This document shows, piece after piece, positions 26,163-33,715 of a stretch of 36,456 nucleotides of DNA. A program made the position numbers and the translations under genes. Under the pieces are notes generated by a model. It had not been told where the DNA came from. It ran no database searches and worked only from the letters and a program-made list of their open reading frames with translations. The stretch covers positions 1 to 36,456 of the forward strand of contig JAEEXX010000007.1 in the NCBI GenBank assembly GCA_016287985.1, written 5' to 3'. This DNA comes from Candidatus Gastranaerophilales bacterium. GTDB lineage: Bacteria; Cyanobacteriota; Vampirovibrionia; Gastranaerophilales; Gastranaerophilaceae. Each line of letters opens with the position of its first letter. Positions within the stretch are counted from its first letter, which is position 1.

Positions 26163-26189
26163 TCGAAAATTTAATTATTAAGAGGCAAG

Positions 26190-26477
26190 ATGGAAAAGAA
26201 AGAACAGACAGAAAAAAATGAATTCAAAAACTCTGCTTGGAAAGAAAGAGTTTATATTGAAACTTCTGAACACATTATCACCGGTTATATATTTATGCCG
26301 AGAATCGGTAAGAAGAACAGGCTGTTAACGGAAGTATTAAATGCAGGAAAGAATTTCTTGGCGGTAAAAGGGTGTACGCTCGAGTATAAACATCTTCCCT
26401 CAAGAGAAGTTGAAAGCCACGATTTTATGCAGGTTAATGTTTCTTCAATACTAATTATGAGACCTTTTGATGAATAA
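26190..26477 (+). CDS. Small conserved protein (DUF6812-like), unknown function
   Basis: A 95-residue protein with a charged N-terminus and a compact, probably beta-rich body: ERVYIETSEHIITGYIFMPR, NRLLTEVLNAGKNFLAVKGC and a C-terminal VNVSSILIMRPFDE. The pattern reminds me of the DUF6812 family; I cannot verify this here. No signal or membrane span is present. It starts 27 bases after the platform gene, with AAGAGG as ribosome site, and overlaps the next gene by eight bases, so it belongs to the pilus operon transcript. Whether it works with the pilus is unknown. Confidence 0.65.
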   Translation: MEKKEQTEKNEFKNSAWKERVYIETSEHIITGYIFMPRIGKKNRLLTEVLNAGKNFLAVKGCTLEYKHLPSREVESHDFMQVNVSSILIMRPFDE

Positions 26478-27288
26478 AAAGACTTACGTAATAACCGGTG
26501 CGGCATCCGGTATTGGCTTGGCGCTGACTAAAGAATTGTGTGCAGAGAATATGGTGTTTGCCGGGTACAGAAGCGAACCTAAACGTGAGTTGTTAGAGTC
26601 GCTTTCGGGGAATATTTATCCTTTTTATGCAGATTATTCAAAGCCGGAAACGCTCCCAAGTGCTATAGAGTATATAAAATCAAAGTGTGACAAAATTGAT
26701 ACACTGGTTAATATAGCCGGTTGTGTTGTCGCAGGTCCTATTGAGAAGATTCATATTAATGAAATAAAAAGGCAGTTTGAAGTAAATGTTTTTGGTCATA
26801 TTGAAATGACTCAAGGGTTAATAGATTTACTTAATGATGGTAGAATTATCAATATTAGTTCTATGGCAAGTTTCGGGATATTTCCGTTTATTTCTCCATA
26901 CTGCGCTTCAAAAAAATGTTTGGATATGTTTTTTAATTCATTATTGATTGAAAACAAACGAAATATAAAGGTAGTTTCTATAAAACCCGGGGTTATATCG
27001 ACTCCCTTGTGGTGTAAATCTATTGATGAAAATTCTAAGGATGAAGATATACGTATCGGATATGAAAAAGAGATGGATTACATTATTAAAAATGCTCAAA
27101 AAAACGAGAATGACGGCTTAGAAGTGAGTGAGGTAATAAAAGTAATATTAAAAGCGGATAGTGCCAAAAACCCAAAACTTTCATATACTGTTGGGTCGGA
27201 TGCTCTTTTCGCAAAATTTATTTCGAAGCTCCCGCAGAATCTTGTTAATAAAATTGTAAAATTAGGAATAAAATTAAGAATTAAGTAA
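26470..27288 (+). CDS. Short-chain dehydrogenase/reductase
   Basis: NAD(P)-dependent oxidoreductase of the classical SDR fold, 272 residues. The Rossmann motif TGAASGIG is at residues 9-16, NIAG at 81-84, catalytic Ser near 131 in INISSMAS, and the YxxxK pair Tyr144/Lys148 in YCASKK. The C-terminal region is longer and basic. The substrate is not predictable. I start at the ATG at 26470, inside the end of the preceding gene (eight-base overlap); a TTG at 26467 is in frame. The next gene begins one base after its stop, so it is embedded in a tight operon. Confidence 0.88.
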   Translation: MNKKTYVITGAASGIGLALTKELCAENMVFAGYRSEPKRELLESLSGNIYPFYADYSKPETLPSAIEYIKSKCDKIDTLVNIAGCVVAGPIEKIHINEIKRQFEVNVFGHIEMTQGLIDLLNDGRIINISSMASFGIFPFISPYCASKKCLDMFFNSLLIENKRNIKVVSIKPGVISTPLWCKSIDENSKDEDIRIGYEKEMDYIIKNAQKNENDGLEVSEVIKVILKADSAKNPKLSYTVGSDALFAKFISKLPQNLVNKIVKLGIKLRIK

Positions 27289-27289
27289 G

Positions 27290-27727
27290 ATGGGAAGAAA
27301 AAAGAAAAGTTTTGTATCTAAAAATAAGACGATAAGTTTTATAATAATATTTTTTTTGATGCTGACCGGAGGGTACTATATCTTTCTTAATTACGTACCT
27401 GAAAAGTGGTACGAGATGCAAACAATGATGCCGAATCAAGTTGAATCGTATTATGTAAATCAATGGTGTACTTCGGATTTCGGCAGAAAAGAGGCTGTAC
27501 TATGGGATATGACAAGGGTAGATTGTCTAGCAAAAGACTATGCAATAGAATTTGATTTTGCAAAAAAATGGGCGGAATCAGTTGGACAGGCATTGTACTA
27601 TTCCAAAATGACAGGCAAAAAACCCGCAGTAACTCTCATCTTAACAACTCCTGCAGATTACAAATATGTCAAACGTGTAGAAAGATTGGATAATAATATA
27701 AAAATATTTTTGGTAAAAGCATATTAA
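27290..27727 (+). CDS. Membrane-anchored PD-(D/E)XK nuclease-like protein
   Basis: A 145-residue protein with an N-terminal span (FIIIFFLMLTGGYYIFLNYV, about residues 16-35), which suggests the domain lies outside the inner membrane. The body carries a conserved block, TRVDCLAKDYAIEFDFAKKW, followed by AESVGQALYYSKMTGKKP. Acidic residues and lysine are spaced as in PD-(D/E)XK nuclease folds (Asp in RVD, Glu/Asp in IEFDF, Lys in KKW). I know similar small proteins in other bacteria, mostly annotated as hypothetical; nuclease activity is an inference. A cysteine pair (WC, DC) may form a disulfide. It is the last gene of the pilus operon, one base after the dehydrogenase, and is followed by a strong terminator. 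Confidence 0.6.
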   Translation: MGRKKKSFVSKNKTISFIIIFFLMLTGGYYIFLNYVPEKWYEMQTMMPNQVESYYVNQWCTSDFGRKEAVLWDMTRVDCLAKDYAIEFDFAKKWAESVGQALYYSKMTGKKPAVTLILTTPADYKYVKRVERLDNNIKIFLVKAY

Positions 27728-27729
27728 GC

Positions 27730-27774
27730 AACGCCAAATAGGACGGCATTATGCCGTCCTATTTGGCGTTTTTT
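27730..27774 (+). terminator. Very strong Rho-independent terminator
   Basis: Bases 27730-27749 and 27751-27770 are perfect reverse complements (core GCCAAATAGGACGGCAT). Four more T residues (27771-27774) follow on the plus strand and extend the terminal TT of the arm, while the minus side is A/T-poor. It closes the seven-gene run from 20331 and also lies just past the rpmH stop, so it could act from both sides. Confidence 0.9.
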
Positions 27775-27785
27775 AAATCTATTAA

Positions 27786-27938
27786 CTAAGCTCTTTCACT
27801 GCCGGATATAGCAATAGCATGTCTTCCTTTAGCGCGTCTTCTGTTTAGTACTTCACGACCGCCAGGAGTAGCCATTCTTGCTCTAAATCCGCTTACGTGT
27901 TGTCTTTTGAGCTTTGTTCCTTCCAGTGTACGTTTCAT
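27786..27938 (-). CDS. rpmH: 50S ribosomal protein L34
   Basis: A 50-residue basic ribosomal protein, read from the minus strand starting at the ATG at 27938: [20 protein letters not shown], then [20 protein letters not shown] and a short tail [10 protein letters not shown]. The KRTLxGT...SGFRARM and RRRAKGRH blocks are diagnostic; the KRTLxGT beginning is the form I associate with Cyanobacteria. An AAGGAA ribosome site precedes the start. In most bacteria rpmH is followed by rnpA and yidC. Here it is a single gene ending near a convergent terminator, so that linkage is broken. Confidence 0.95.
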   Translation of the reverse strand: MKRTLEGTKLKRQHVSGFRARMATPGGREVLNRRRAKGRHAIAISGSERA

Positions 27939-28045
27939 TTTTCTATTTCCTTTTCAGCCAGTTTTACATATAATGGTTACATAGTATACAAAAAAAAGCT
28001 TTTAGTCAAATATATGTTTAAGTAATATTAAGTCGGGAGAAGAAA

Positions 28046-28864
28046 ATGGATTATAAAAATTGTAATATTGGTTTTATCGGTTCAGGCAAAATGGCCGGCG
28101 CAATTATTAAAGGGCTTATAAAAACGGGTTTTGTATCTTCAAAAAACATAATTGCTACGCAGGCGGAAAAAGAAGGAATTGAAGAAAAGTCAAAATTGCT
28201 TGGGGTTAGAATAATATTAGATAATAAAGAATTAGTTAAAAACAGCGATGTAATATTTATTGCAACAAAACCGAATCAGGTAATGGGCGTACTTAAAGAA
28301 ATATCAGAATATGTGACAGAGCATAAATTAGTTGTATCAATAGCAGCGGGGGTTAATACAACGAAATTGGAAGCAAATTTACCCGGTGGTACAAGAGTTG
28401 TGCGTGTTATGCCCAATACTCCTGCACTTGTTGGTGAAGGTATGAGTGGGATTTTTGGCGGGGAAAATGTAAAAGACAACGATTTAAACTTTGTTAAAGA
28501 ATTGCTTTCGACTATCGGAAAGTGCATTTTAGTCGAAAATGAAACTCAAATGGATATAGTAACTGCTATTTCTGGTTCGGGGCCGGCATTTTTCTATAAG
28601 GTTATAAATGATATAGCAAGAGCCGGCGAAAAACTTGGATTAGATTACGAAAAGGCACTTTTATTGAGTATTCAAACCGCTATCGGTTCGGGGAAAATGG
28701 CGCTGAACCGACAAACCGATATGGAGACATTAATTTCAAATGTCGCAACTAAAGGCGGTTGTACGAGGGTCGGAGTGGATGTAATGGAAGATAAGAATAT
28801 TGAAGATATATTATATGAAGTTATCCAATCAACGACACAGAAAGCTTCTGAGCTTGGAAAATAA
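28046..28864 (+). CDS. proC: Pyrroline-5-carboxylate reductase
   Basis: Last step of proline synthesis: reduces 1-pyrroline-5-carboxylate with NAD(P)H. The 272-residue protein begins with the Rossmann motif GFIGSGKMAGAIIKGL (about residues 9-24). It has ATKPNQV, RVMPNTPALVGEGMSG, the substrate-site SGSGPAFFY, and the family signature VATKGGCTRVGVDVME near the C-terminus. Length is normal. A GGGAGAAG ribosome site lies before the ATG. It is divergent from rpmH and ends with its own hairpin. Confidence 0.95.
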   Translation: MDYKNCNIGFIGSGKMAGAIIKGLIKTGFVSSKNIIATQAEKEGIEEKSKLLGVRIILDNKELVKNSDVIFIATKPNQVMGVLKEISEYVTEHKLVVSIAAGVNTTKLEANLPGGTRVVRVMPNTPALVGEGMSGIFGGENVKDNDLNFVKELLSTIGKCILVENETQMDIVTAISGSGPAFFYKVINDIARAGEKLGLDYEKALLLSIQTAIGSGKMALNRQTDMETLISNVATKGGCTRVGVDVMEDKNIEDILYEVIQSTTQKASELGK

Positions 28865-28879
28865 TATTTGAAAATATTA

Positions 28880-28909
28880 GGGGCGGAAAAATTTTAATTT
28901 TTCCGCCCC
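28880..28909 (+). terminator. Hairpin terminator after proC
   Basis: GGGGCGGAAAAA (28880-28891) and TTTTTCCGCCCC (28898-28909) form a perfect 12-base stem with a six-base loop, 15 bases after the proC stop. The U-tract lies inside the stem rather than after it, so strength on this strand is uncertain. Confidence 0.7.
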
Positions 28910-28973
28910 GGTTAAATGTTAAATTTGCTTAATCTTCCTTGAAGGGGGCAAATATCTGTGTTAAAGTTGAGCT

Positions 28974-30656
28974 ATGTCAAAGTTTATTCCGCTTCACATT
29001 CACACAGAGTATTCACTGTTAGACGGCATGATTAGGGTTCCTGATTTGGTTAATTATGCTAAGGATAATGATTTGCCTGCAATTGCTATCACAGATCACG
29101 GAGTTATGTATTCTGCAATTGAATTTTATGAACTTGCCAAGAAAGCAGGTATAAATCCTCTAATAGGTTGTGAATTTTATGTTCATGATGGTGATATACA
29201 TAAGCAGGACGCTCATCACAATCCTTTATATCACTTGATTTTGATAGCTAAGAATCAGCAAGGGTATAAAAATCTTATCAAACTTGTTTCAACAGCATGG
29301 TGTGAAGGATTTTATTATAAACCCAGAGTTAATTTTGCGCTTATCGAGAAATATCATGAAGGTTTGATTTGTGCTTCTGCATGTCTTGGCGGAGAAGTTT
29401 TAAAGAATCTTCTTGCAGGTGAAAAAGAAAAAGCAAAAGAAACGGCACAAAGATACAAAGATTTATTTGGTGATGATTATTATATTGAGCTTCAGGACCA
29501 TGGTCTTGCTGAGCAAAAAAGGACAAACCCTGATTTAATAAAAATTGCACGAGAACTTGATATAAAAATGATTATTACAAATGATTCGCATTATCTTAAA
29601 AAAGAAGATGCGGATGCACAAGATACTTTATTATGTTTGCAGACAAATGCTAATAAAGATGATGACAAAAGATTTTCATTTCCGAATAACGAGTTTTATT
29701 TAAAGTCTAAAGATGAAATGCGTCAGGCATTTTCATGGATGGATGAGGAACTTTTCGAAGAATGCTGTAGAAATACAGAAAAAGCTGCTGCAAAATGTAA
29801 TGTGGAAATTGAACTTCACAATGCACCATTGCCGCACTACGAAGTTCCGAATGGGTATGATATTCCTTCCTATCTTGAACATCTTGTTATGGAAGGCTTG
29901 AAAAAAAGATATGGTAATCCTGCGCCTGACGACATTGTTGAACGTGCTAAATATGAACTTGGTGTAATAAATCAAATGGGATTTCCCGCGTATTTTCTCA
30001 TAACTTGGGATTTTATTCACTATGCAAAGACTCATGGTATTCCTGTCGGACCTGGTAGGGGCTCGGCGGCAGGTTCGGTTGTTGCTTATGCACTTGAAAT
30101 AACGGATATTGACCCGATTCAGCATAAACTGTTGTTCGAAAGATTTTTGAATCCGGAACGCTTCACCATGCCCGATATTGATATAGATTTTTGTATCGAC
30201 AGGCGAAGTGAAGTAATTGATTATGTTATCCAAAAATATGGTGAAGATAAGGTTTGTCAGGTAATAACATTTTCGACTTATGCTCCAAAAGCTGCATTTA
30301 AGGGTGTCGGTAGGGTTTTGCAGGTTCCGTTTGTTGAAGCGAACAGATTGACAGGTCTCATTGAACCTGCCCTCGATGTAGCCAGAGTTACAAACCCTAA
30401 AGCCGAATGGCTCAGAGATATTATTCAAGCCGAGGGTATGTCGGAATTTAAGCAGTTGTATGAAGATGATTATAAAATTACAAATCCAGAAAACGGGAAT
30501 GAAATAAGTTTTAAACGCTGGGTGGATATGGCAGTTGCAATAGAGGGTTTAAAATGCGGTACAGGTACCCACGCTGCCGGAGTTATTATTTCGCATGCGC
30601 CATTGGATACGATACTTCCCGTTCAACCTTCAAAAGATGGTATTCAAGGCCCATGA
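28974..30656 (+). CDS. dnaE: DNA polymerase III alpha subunit, N-terminal half, cut at a sequence join
   Basis: Replicative polymerase catalytic subunit; about 557 residues of an expected 1,100-1,200. The PHP domain (HIHTEYSLLDG at residues 8-18, ITDHGVMY at 39-46) is intact. The polymerase palm has PGRGSAAGS (360-368) and the catalytic aspartates in DIDIDF (401-406). Family-like sequence runs to LPVQPSKDGI, the point where relatives continue for about 600 more residues. The last three codons (QGP) and the stop belong to the sequence beyond the join. An essential gene ending here with no remainder downstream points to an artificial join. The ribosome site is weak. Confidence 0.92.
   Translation: MSKFIPLHIHTEYSLLDGMIRVPDLVNYAKDNDLPAIAITDHGVMYSAIEFYELAKKAGINPLIGCEFYVHDGDIHKQDAHHNPLYHLILIAKNQQGYKNLIKLVSTAWCEGFYYKPRVNFALIEKYHEGLICASACLGGEVLKNLLAGEKEKAKETAQRYKDLFGDDYYIELQDHGLAEQKRTNPDLIKIARELDIKMIITNDSHYLKKEDADAQDTLLCLQTNANKDDDKRFSFPNNEFYLKSKDEMRQAFSWMDEELFEECCRNTEKAAAKCNVEIELHNAPLPHYEVPNGYDIPSYLEHLVMEGLKKRYGNPAPDDIVERAKYELGVINQMGFPAYFLITWDFIHYAKTHGIPVGPGRGSAAGSVVAYALEITDIDPIQHKLLFERFLNPERFTMPDIDIDFCIDRRSEVIDYVIQKYGEDKVCQVITFSTYAPKAAFKGVGRVLQVPFVEANRLTGLIEPALDVARVTNPKAEWLRDIIQAEGMSEFKQLYEDDYKITNPENGNEISFKRWVDMAVAIEGLKCGTGTHAAGVIISHAPLDTILPVQPSKDGIQGP
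30640..30652. other. Probable chimeric join between two genomes
   Basis: dnaE (plus) is homologous to its family up to about 30644, and a response regulator (minus) is homologous to its family down to about 30643. Both lose their remaining domains here. Composition, gene orientation and family taxonomy also change. No inverted terminal repeats, integrase or target duplication is visible. Confidence 0.85.
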
Positions 30657-30915
30657 CCACGTTTACTTCTGCATCGCTTGCTGTCAGAAAGATTACCGGA
30701 ACATCTTCTCTTTCTTTGATGAATTTGCAAACATCATATCCATTTCCATCCGGAAGATTGATATCAAGGATGCATATATCATATGTATTTGTGCTAAAGG
30801 CGTCTTGCGCTTCTTCCTTGGTCTTCATATGGACAACATCATAGCCCTCTTTTTCCAGAGAGTACTTAAGCCCCATTCCAATTGCGTCATCATCTTCAAG
30901 TAAAAACAGCTTCAT
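30643..30915 (-). pseudogene. Response regulator receiver domain, cut at the join
   Basis: About 91 family-like residues of an OmpR-type response regulator. The acidic pocket is Glu7/Asp8/Asp9, the phospho-acceptor Asp51 in CILDINLPDGNG, and the switch Thr78 in IFLTAS. The sequence stays normal to VNVVMGLE and then, where GADDY and the conserved lysine should follow, turns into reverse-strand dnaE sequence (the open frame continues to 30586 as nonsense). The winged-helix DNA-binding domain is lost. The start is well supported by AAGGAG upstream. It is probably an intact gene in its source genome, not a real pseudogene. A partner histidine kinase is not in the window. Confidence 0.85.
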
Positions 30916-30948
30916 TTCATGTGCTCCTTGTTCATCTATATATAAAGA

Positions 30949-31599
30949 TTATAAGCAGAGTAGTGCTAATAATCCATATGAAGCAAGTCCCAGACTTGCT
31001 GCGCAACAGCTTGGTGCATCAATAAAGATATCCAGTTTAGTCGCCCTGAACAAAAAACCAACGAGCTGGAAAACTACCGGATTTAATATCACGCACCATA
31101 TTGGAGCATGGATAAAGCCCATAATAATAAGCACTATGACAGCGATCGCCGGAATGATGACCAACATTGAATATAGCGCAAAAAACGGTACATAAATCTG
31201 CTTAAATACTGACTGGATCACATCTTCAGCAAGCTTTCCATCAGCTTTTGCTATGATCTTTCTGTATATTGTTGGCTGCTGGCACAGGAATGTATGGATC
31301 ATAAATCCTCCCATTGCCCCGATCAGGAATATTACAGAAAGCACTGTCGAAATAACAGGATGTTCAGCATGAAGAGTCATCATGAGCGCAATAAATCCGC
31401 AGGAGTACATAGGTACTGCAAACATCGCAAGGATATCAGACCACACAAACCTCCAGTGGGCCATATTTTTCCATTCGCTGTCAATGACGCCCATCTTACC
31501 AAGTTTCTTATTTTTCGGTCCCTTTAAATCCAGCAAAAGATCTGCAGTAGCACAAAGAAGACCACCAATAATTCCAATTACTGCCAATATAGTATTCAT
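30949..31599 (-). CDS. Six-helix membrane protein of unknown function (DUF6796-like)
   Basis: About 216 residues with six hydrophobic segments: near 2-21, 57-77, 87-111, 141-166, 172-190 and 195-214. The first loop is charged (LKGPKNKKLGKMGVIDSEWK). It resembles the DUF6796 membrane family as I remember it; no function is known. I start at the ATG at 31599, eight bases after GGAGG; a TTG five codons upstream overlaps that ribosome site and is rejected. It follows the MATE gene by 20 bases on the same strand and precedes the response regulator by 33, so the three may form one transcript. Confidence 0.75.
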   Translation of the reverse strand: MNTILAVIGIIGGLLCATADLLLDLKGPKNKKLGKMGVIDSEWKNMAHWRFVWSDILAMFAVPMYSCGFIALMMTLHAEHPVISTVLSVIFLIGAMGGFMIHTFLCQQPTIYRKIIAKADGKLAEDVIQSVFKQIYVPFFALYSMLVIIPAIAVIVLIIMGFIHAPIWCVILNPVVFQLVGFLFRATKLDIFIDAPSCCAASLGLASYGLLALLCL

Positions 31600-31619
31600 T
31601 TTCTTTTCCTCCAAAAGCT

Positions 31620-33032
31620 TTAGGAAGCTTTCTGTACTAGGGGCTCTGACTGATGTTCACCAGCAAGATTATTAAGCCAGCGCTCTTTCTTTAGCCAAAA
31701 ATGGAATATAACGGTCCTGACAATATCCAGAAGTTTTACGCAAAGGTACATCTGTACCGGACCGAAATCGGTATATCTTGCAAGCAGGAAAAGCATAGGG
31801 AGCATGACTACTATTGTCATTCCAGCATCTGCATATGCACCCATCTTCGTGTCGCCGCCAGATCTTGCAATAGCCTGCTGTGCGTTTACAAGTACCCATA
31901 CAGGCATAAAGAATGCCATAAGTATTACCATACTCCTTGAAATTGCAATGGCGCTTGGACTTAGCTTTCCAAACACAACAGGAATGATAAGTGTTGTAGC
32001 AAATCCGACAAAAGTCATGGCAACACCAAATACGATAGCTCCTGATAAAAGCCATGTTTTCTCTCTGCGGGCTTTTTCAAGATTTCCCTCACCAAGGGTT
32101 TTTCCAATTATTACAGTAGTTGCAGAGTAGATTCCGCCAAATGCTACAAAAAACAGATTAGCTATGGCAAAACTCGATGCCATACCTGAAACTACATCTG
32201 CTCCTCCTCTTCCGTTATAGATAGCTGTCGTTAATGTTTCAGAAAGGACCCAGGTCATCTCACAAAACAGCATCATAGCGCCTTTTCTTATTATTTCCTT
32301 AAACAGCTTTCCATCTACCATGAAATCTCTGTTAAAGCGAATTGCAAAATCAGGTCTGCTTTTAAAATAAATACATACAAATATTACAAACTCCAGTGTT
32401 CTGGCTATAACAGTTGCATAAGCAGCTCCTCGTACCCCAAGTGCACGGAATCCAAAATTTCCATAGATAAGAAGGTAGTTGAATACCGTATTTGTAAGTG
32501 TAGCAATAACTGTTACTATAAGAGGTGTTTTAACTTTTCCCATATCCCTAAGTGAACTGGCAATGCTCATAGAAATGCACATTGGAATTCCTACAACAGA
32601 CATAATTCGTATGTATGGAACTGCCTCATCAAGAATAAGAGGCGCCTGTGTGTTTCCAATAACCATAAGTGACAGGATTTCTCTTGGATATACAAGGCAC
32701 ACCATAAGGTATGGAATGAGCGCCACAAATCCTGCAAGCAGTTTAAACATAAACGCCTGCTGCATTCCGCCATGGTCTTTTGCACCGAAAAACTGCGTAA
32801 GGAATATTCCTCCGGTCATGGTGATCGTGTTAATTAAAACCATAAACACAAAAAGCACCTGACCTGCAATATTTACACCAGACATTGATATATCACCAAG
32901 TCCTGAAACCATAAAATTATCTATAAGTGATACCATGCTTTGTATGAGCTGCTGAAGCATTATAGGTACTGCTATCGCCAGCACATTTTTATAAAATTTT
33001 CCATCTCCAAAAATCTCATTCGTTTTTTCCAT
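31620..33032 (-). CDS. MATE family efflux transporter
   Basis: A twelve-helix cation-coupled multidrug or toxin exporter, about 470 residues. The start MEKTNEIFGDGKFYKNVLAI and the first helix PIMLQQLIQSMVSLIDNFMV are typical of the Clostridia NorM/DinF-like group. Both halves show the usual internal similarity (GVNIAGQVLFVFM; FFVAFGGIYSATTVIIG). The substrate is unknown. The start may be the ATG at 33032 or the GTG at 33035; a GGGAG ribosome site lies 7-10 bases upstream. The region before it (33036-33118) holds a hairpin repeat and no gene. Confidence 0.92.
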   Translation of the reverse strand: MEKTNEIFGDGKFYKNVLAIAVPIMLQQLIQSMVSLIDNFMVSGLGDISMSGVNIAGQVLFVFMVLINTITMTGGIFLTQFFGAKDHGGMQQAFMFKLLAGFVALIPYLMVCLVYPREILSLMVIGNTQAPLILDEAVPYIRIMSVVGIPMCISMSIASSLRDMGKVKTPLIVTVIATLTNTVFNYLLIYGNFGFRALGVRGAAYATVIARTLEFVIFVCIYFKSRPDFAIRFNRDFMVDGKLFKEIIRKGAMMLFCEMTWVLSETLTTAIYNGRGGADVVSGMASSFAIANLFFVAFGGIYSATTVIIGKTLGEGNLEKARREKTWLLSGAIVFGVAMTFVGFATTLIIPVVFGKLSPSAIAISRSMVILMAFFMPVWVLVNAQQAIARSGGDTKMGAYADAGMTIVVMLPMLFLLARYTDFGPVQMYLCVKLLDIVRTVIFHFWLKKERWLNNLAGEHQSEPLVQKAS

Positions 33033-33091
33033 CACATTAATTCTCCCTAACTCTAATCTGATCGCTCACCATCCCACAATCATTACATTAT

Positions 33092-33151
33092 CACCAAATA
33101 AAAAACAGACCCTTTGTTTCACTCAATTGGGTCTGTTTTACACTTATTTAT
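33092..33151 (-). repeat. Hairpin repeat, copy 1 (overlaps end of the gene at 33119)
   Basis: Stem arms 33104-33112 and 33129-33137 (AACAGACCC / GGGTCTGTT) enclose a 16-base loop, with an A/T tract outside that gives a U-run on the minus transcript. It shares about 60 bases of sequence, loop length and flanks with a second copy at 36271-36331. The distal arm encodes the last residues of the upstream gene, whose stop codon lies in the loop. It works as a terminator at least in form. Confidence 0.75.
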
Positions 33152-33715
33152 AACTATCTCTGAAAGATTAAAAAACTGATCCTTGTAATCAGATGTGTAG
33201 GATCTTAGCAGCTCCTCAACATATCCCGGTGGAAATTTAGCAAGGAAACGCTGCTCAGCAGCAATCTTATCAATGTATTCTTCAATTGCATCAATTCCCG
33301 TTTTGCCTTCGATTGGCGCTACCGTAGGATAATCCATCGTAATGATCGTCTCCTGAGGAGAAAATCTTGGAGAATAAAGCTTGAAGAACCCCGGAATAGC
33401 CTTTAAAACAGTATCATTCAGATTGCGATTGCCATATGAAGAAAATGAAGAAATGAGTACCTTATACTTTTCCTTGGCACGTTCTACCTTATCCACAACC
33501 TCCTGAAACCCTACTTCATACAGGCTTCGTGCATCCGCCTGCTGGCAGGTTACCAGACTATTAGCATTCATAGACTCAGCTTCATGAATGCAATATAAAA
33601 CCGCTTCCATCAGATGCTGCGCTGCCTCATAGGTAACGGAAGTACTCTCGCCTCTAGTATATAGATCAGTTAATTCCGCAACTATTGGAATAAGCTCTTC
33701 CGGATCATAATTCAT
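33119..33715 (-). CDS. Conserved Clostridia protein of unknown function (DUF6179-like)
   Basis: About 198 residues, apparently helical, with no signal peptide, membrane span or known catalytic motif. It starts MNYDPEELIPIVAELTDLYT and contains DYPTVAPIEGKTGIDAIEEY in its second half. I believe this is the DUF6179 family, which occurs next to a DUF6323 gene in Lachnospiraceae; this needs a profile search. The start is the ATG at 33715, with AGGAG nine bases upstream, and it overlaps the preceding gene by 11 bases, so the two proteins are translationally coupled and probably act together. Its last six codons (KTDPIE) lie within a hairpin repeat. Confidence 0.7.
   Translation of the reverse strand: MNYDPEELIPIVAELTDLYTRGESTSVTYEAAQHLMEAVLYCIHEAESMNANSLVTCQQADARSLYEVGFQEVVDKVERAKEKYKVLISSFSSYGNRNLNDTVLKAIPGFFKLYSPRFSPQETIITMDYPTVAPIEGKTGIDAIEEYIDKIAAEQRFLAKFPPGYVEELLRSYTSDYKDQFFNLSEIVINKCKTDPIE

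Noticed and set aside
29733-30428. 231-codon open frame on the minus strand inside dnaE
   Set aside because: It is antisense to well-conserved dnaE sequence and has no recognisable domain or ribosome site; it is a shadow.
30586-30642. C-terminal extension of the response regulator (reading YHLLKVEREVSYPMAHAK)
   Set aside because: These residues are reverse-strand dnaE sequence past the join, not part of the regulator.
28974-30656. A naturally shortened DnaE or a split dnaE gene (as in cyanobacterial inteins)
   Set aside because: Cyanobacterial split dnaE carries an intein half at the break; none is seen here, and the following bases belong to an opposite-strand gene cut at the same point.
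30554-30915. Plus-strand frames of about 100 codons crossing the join
   Set aside because: They are antisense to the response regulator and mix two genomes; no family resemblance.
31672-32055. Frames of 79-127 codons inside the MATE gene on both strands
   Set aside because: They overlap a full-length, well-supported transporter and show no motifs.
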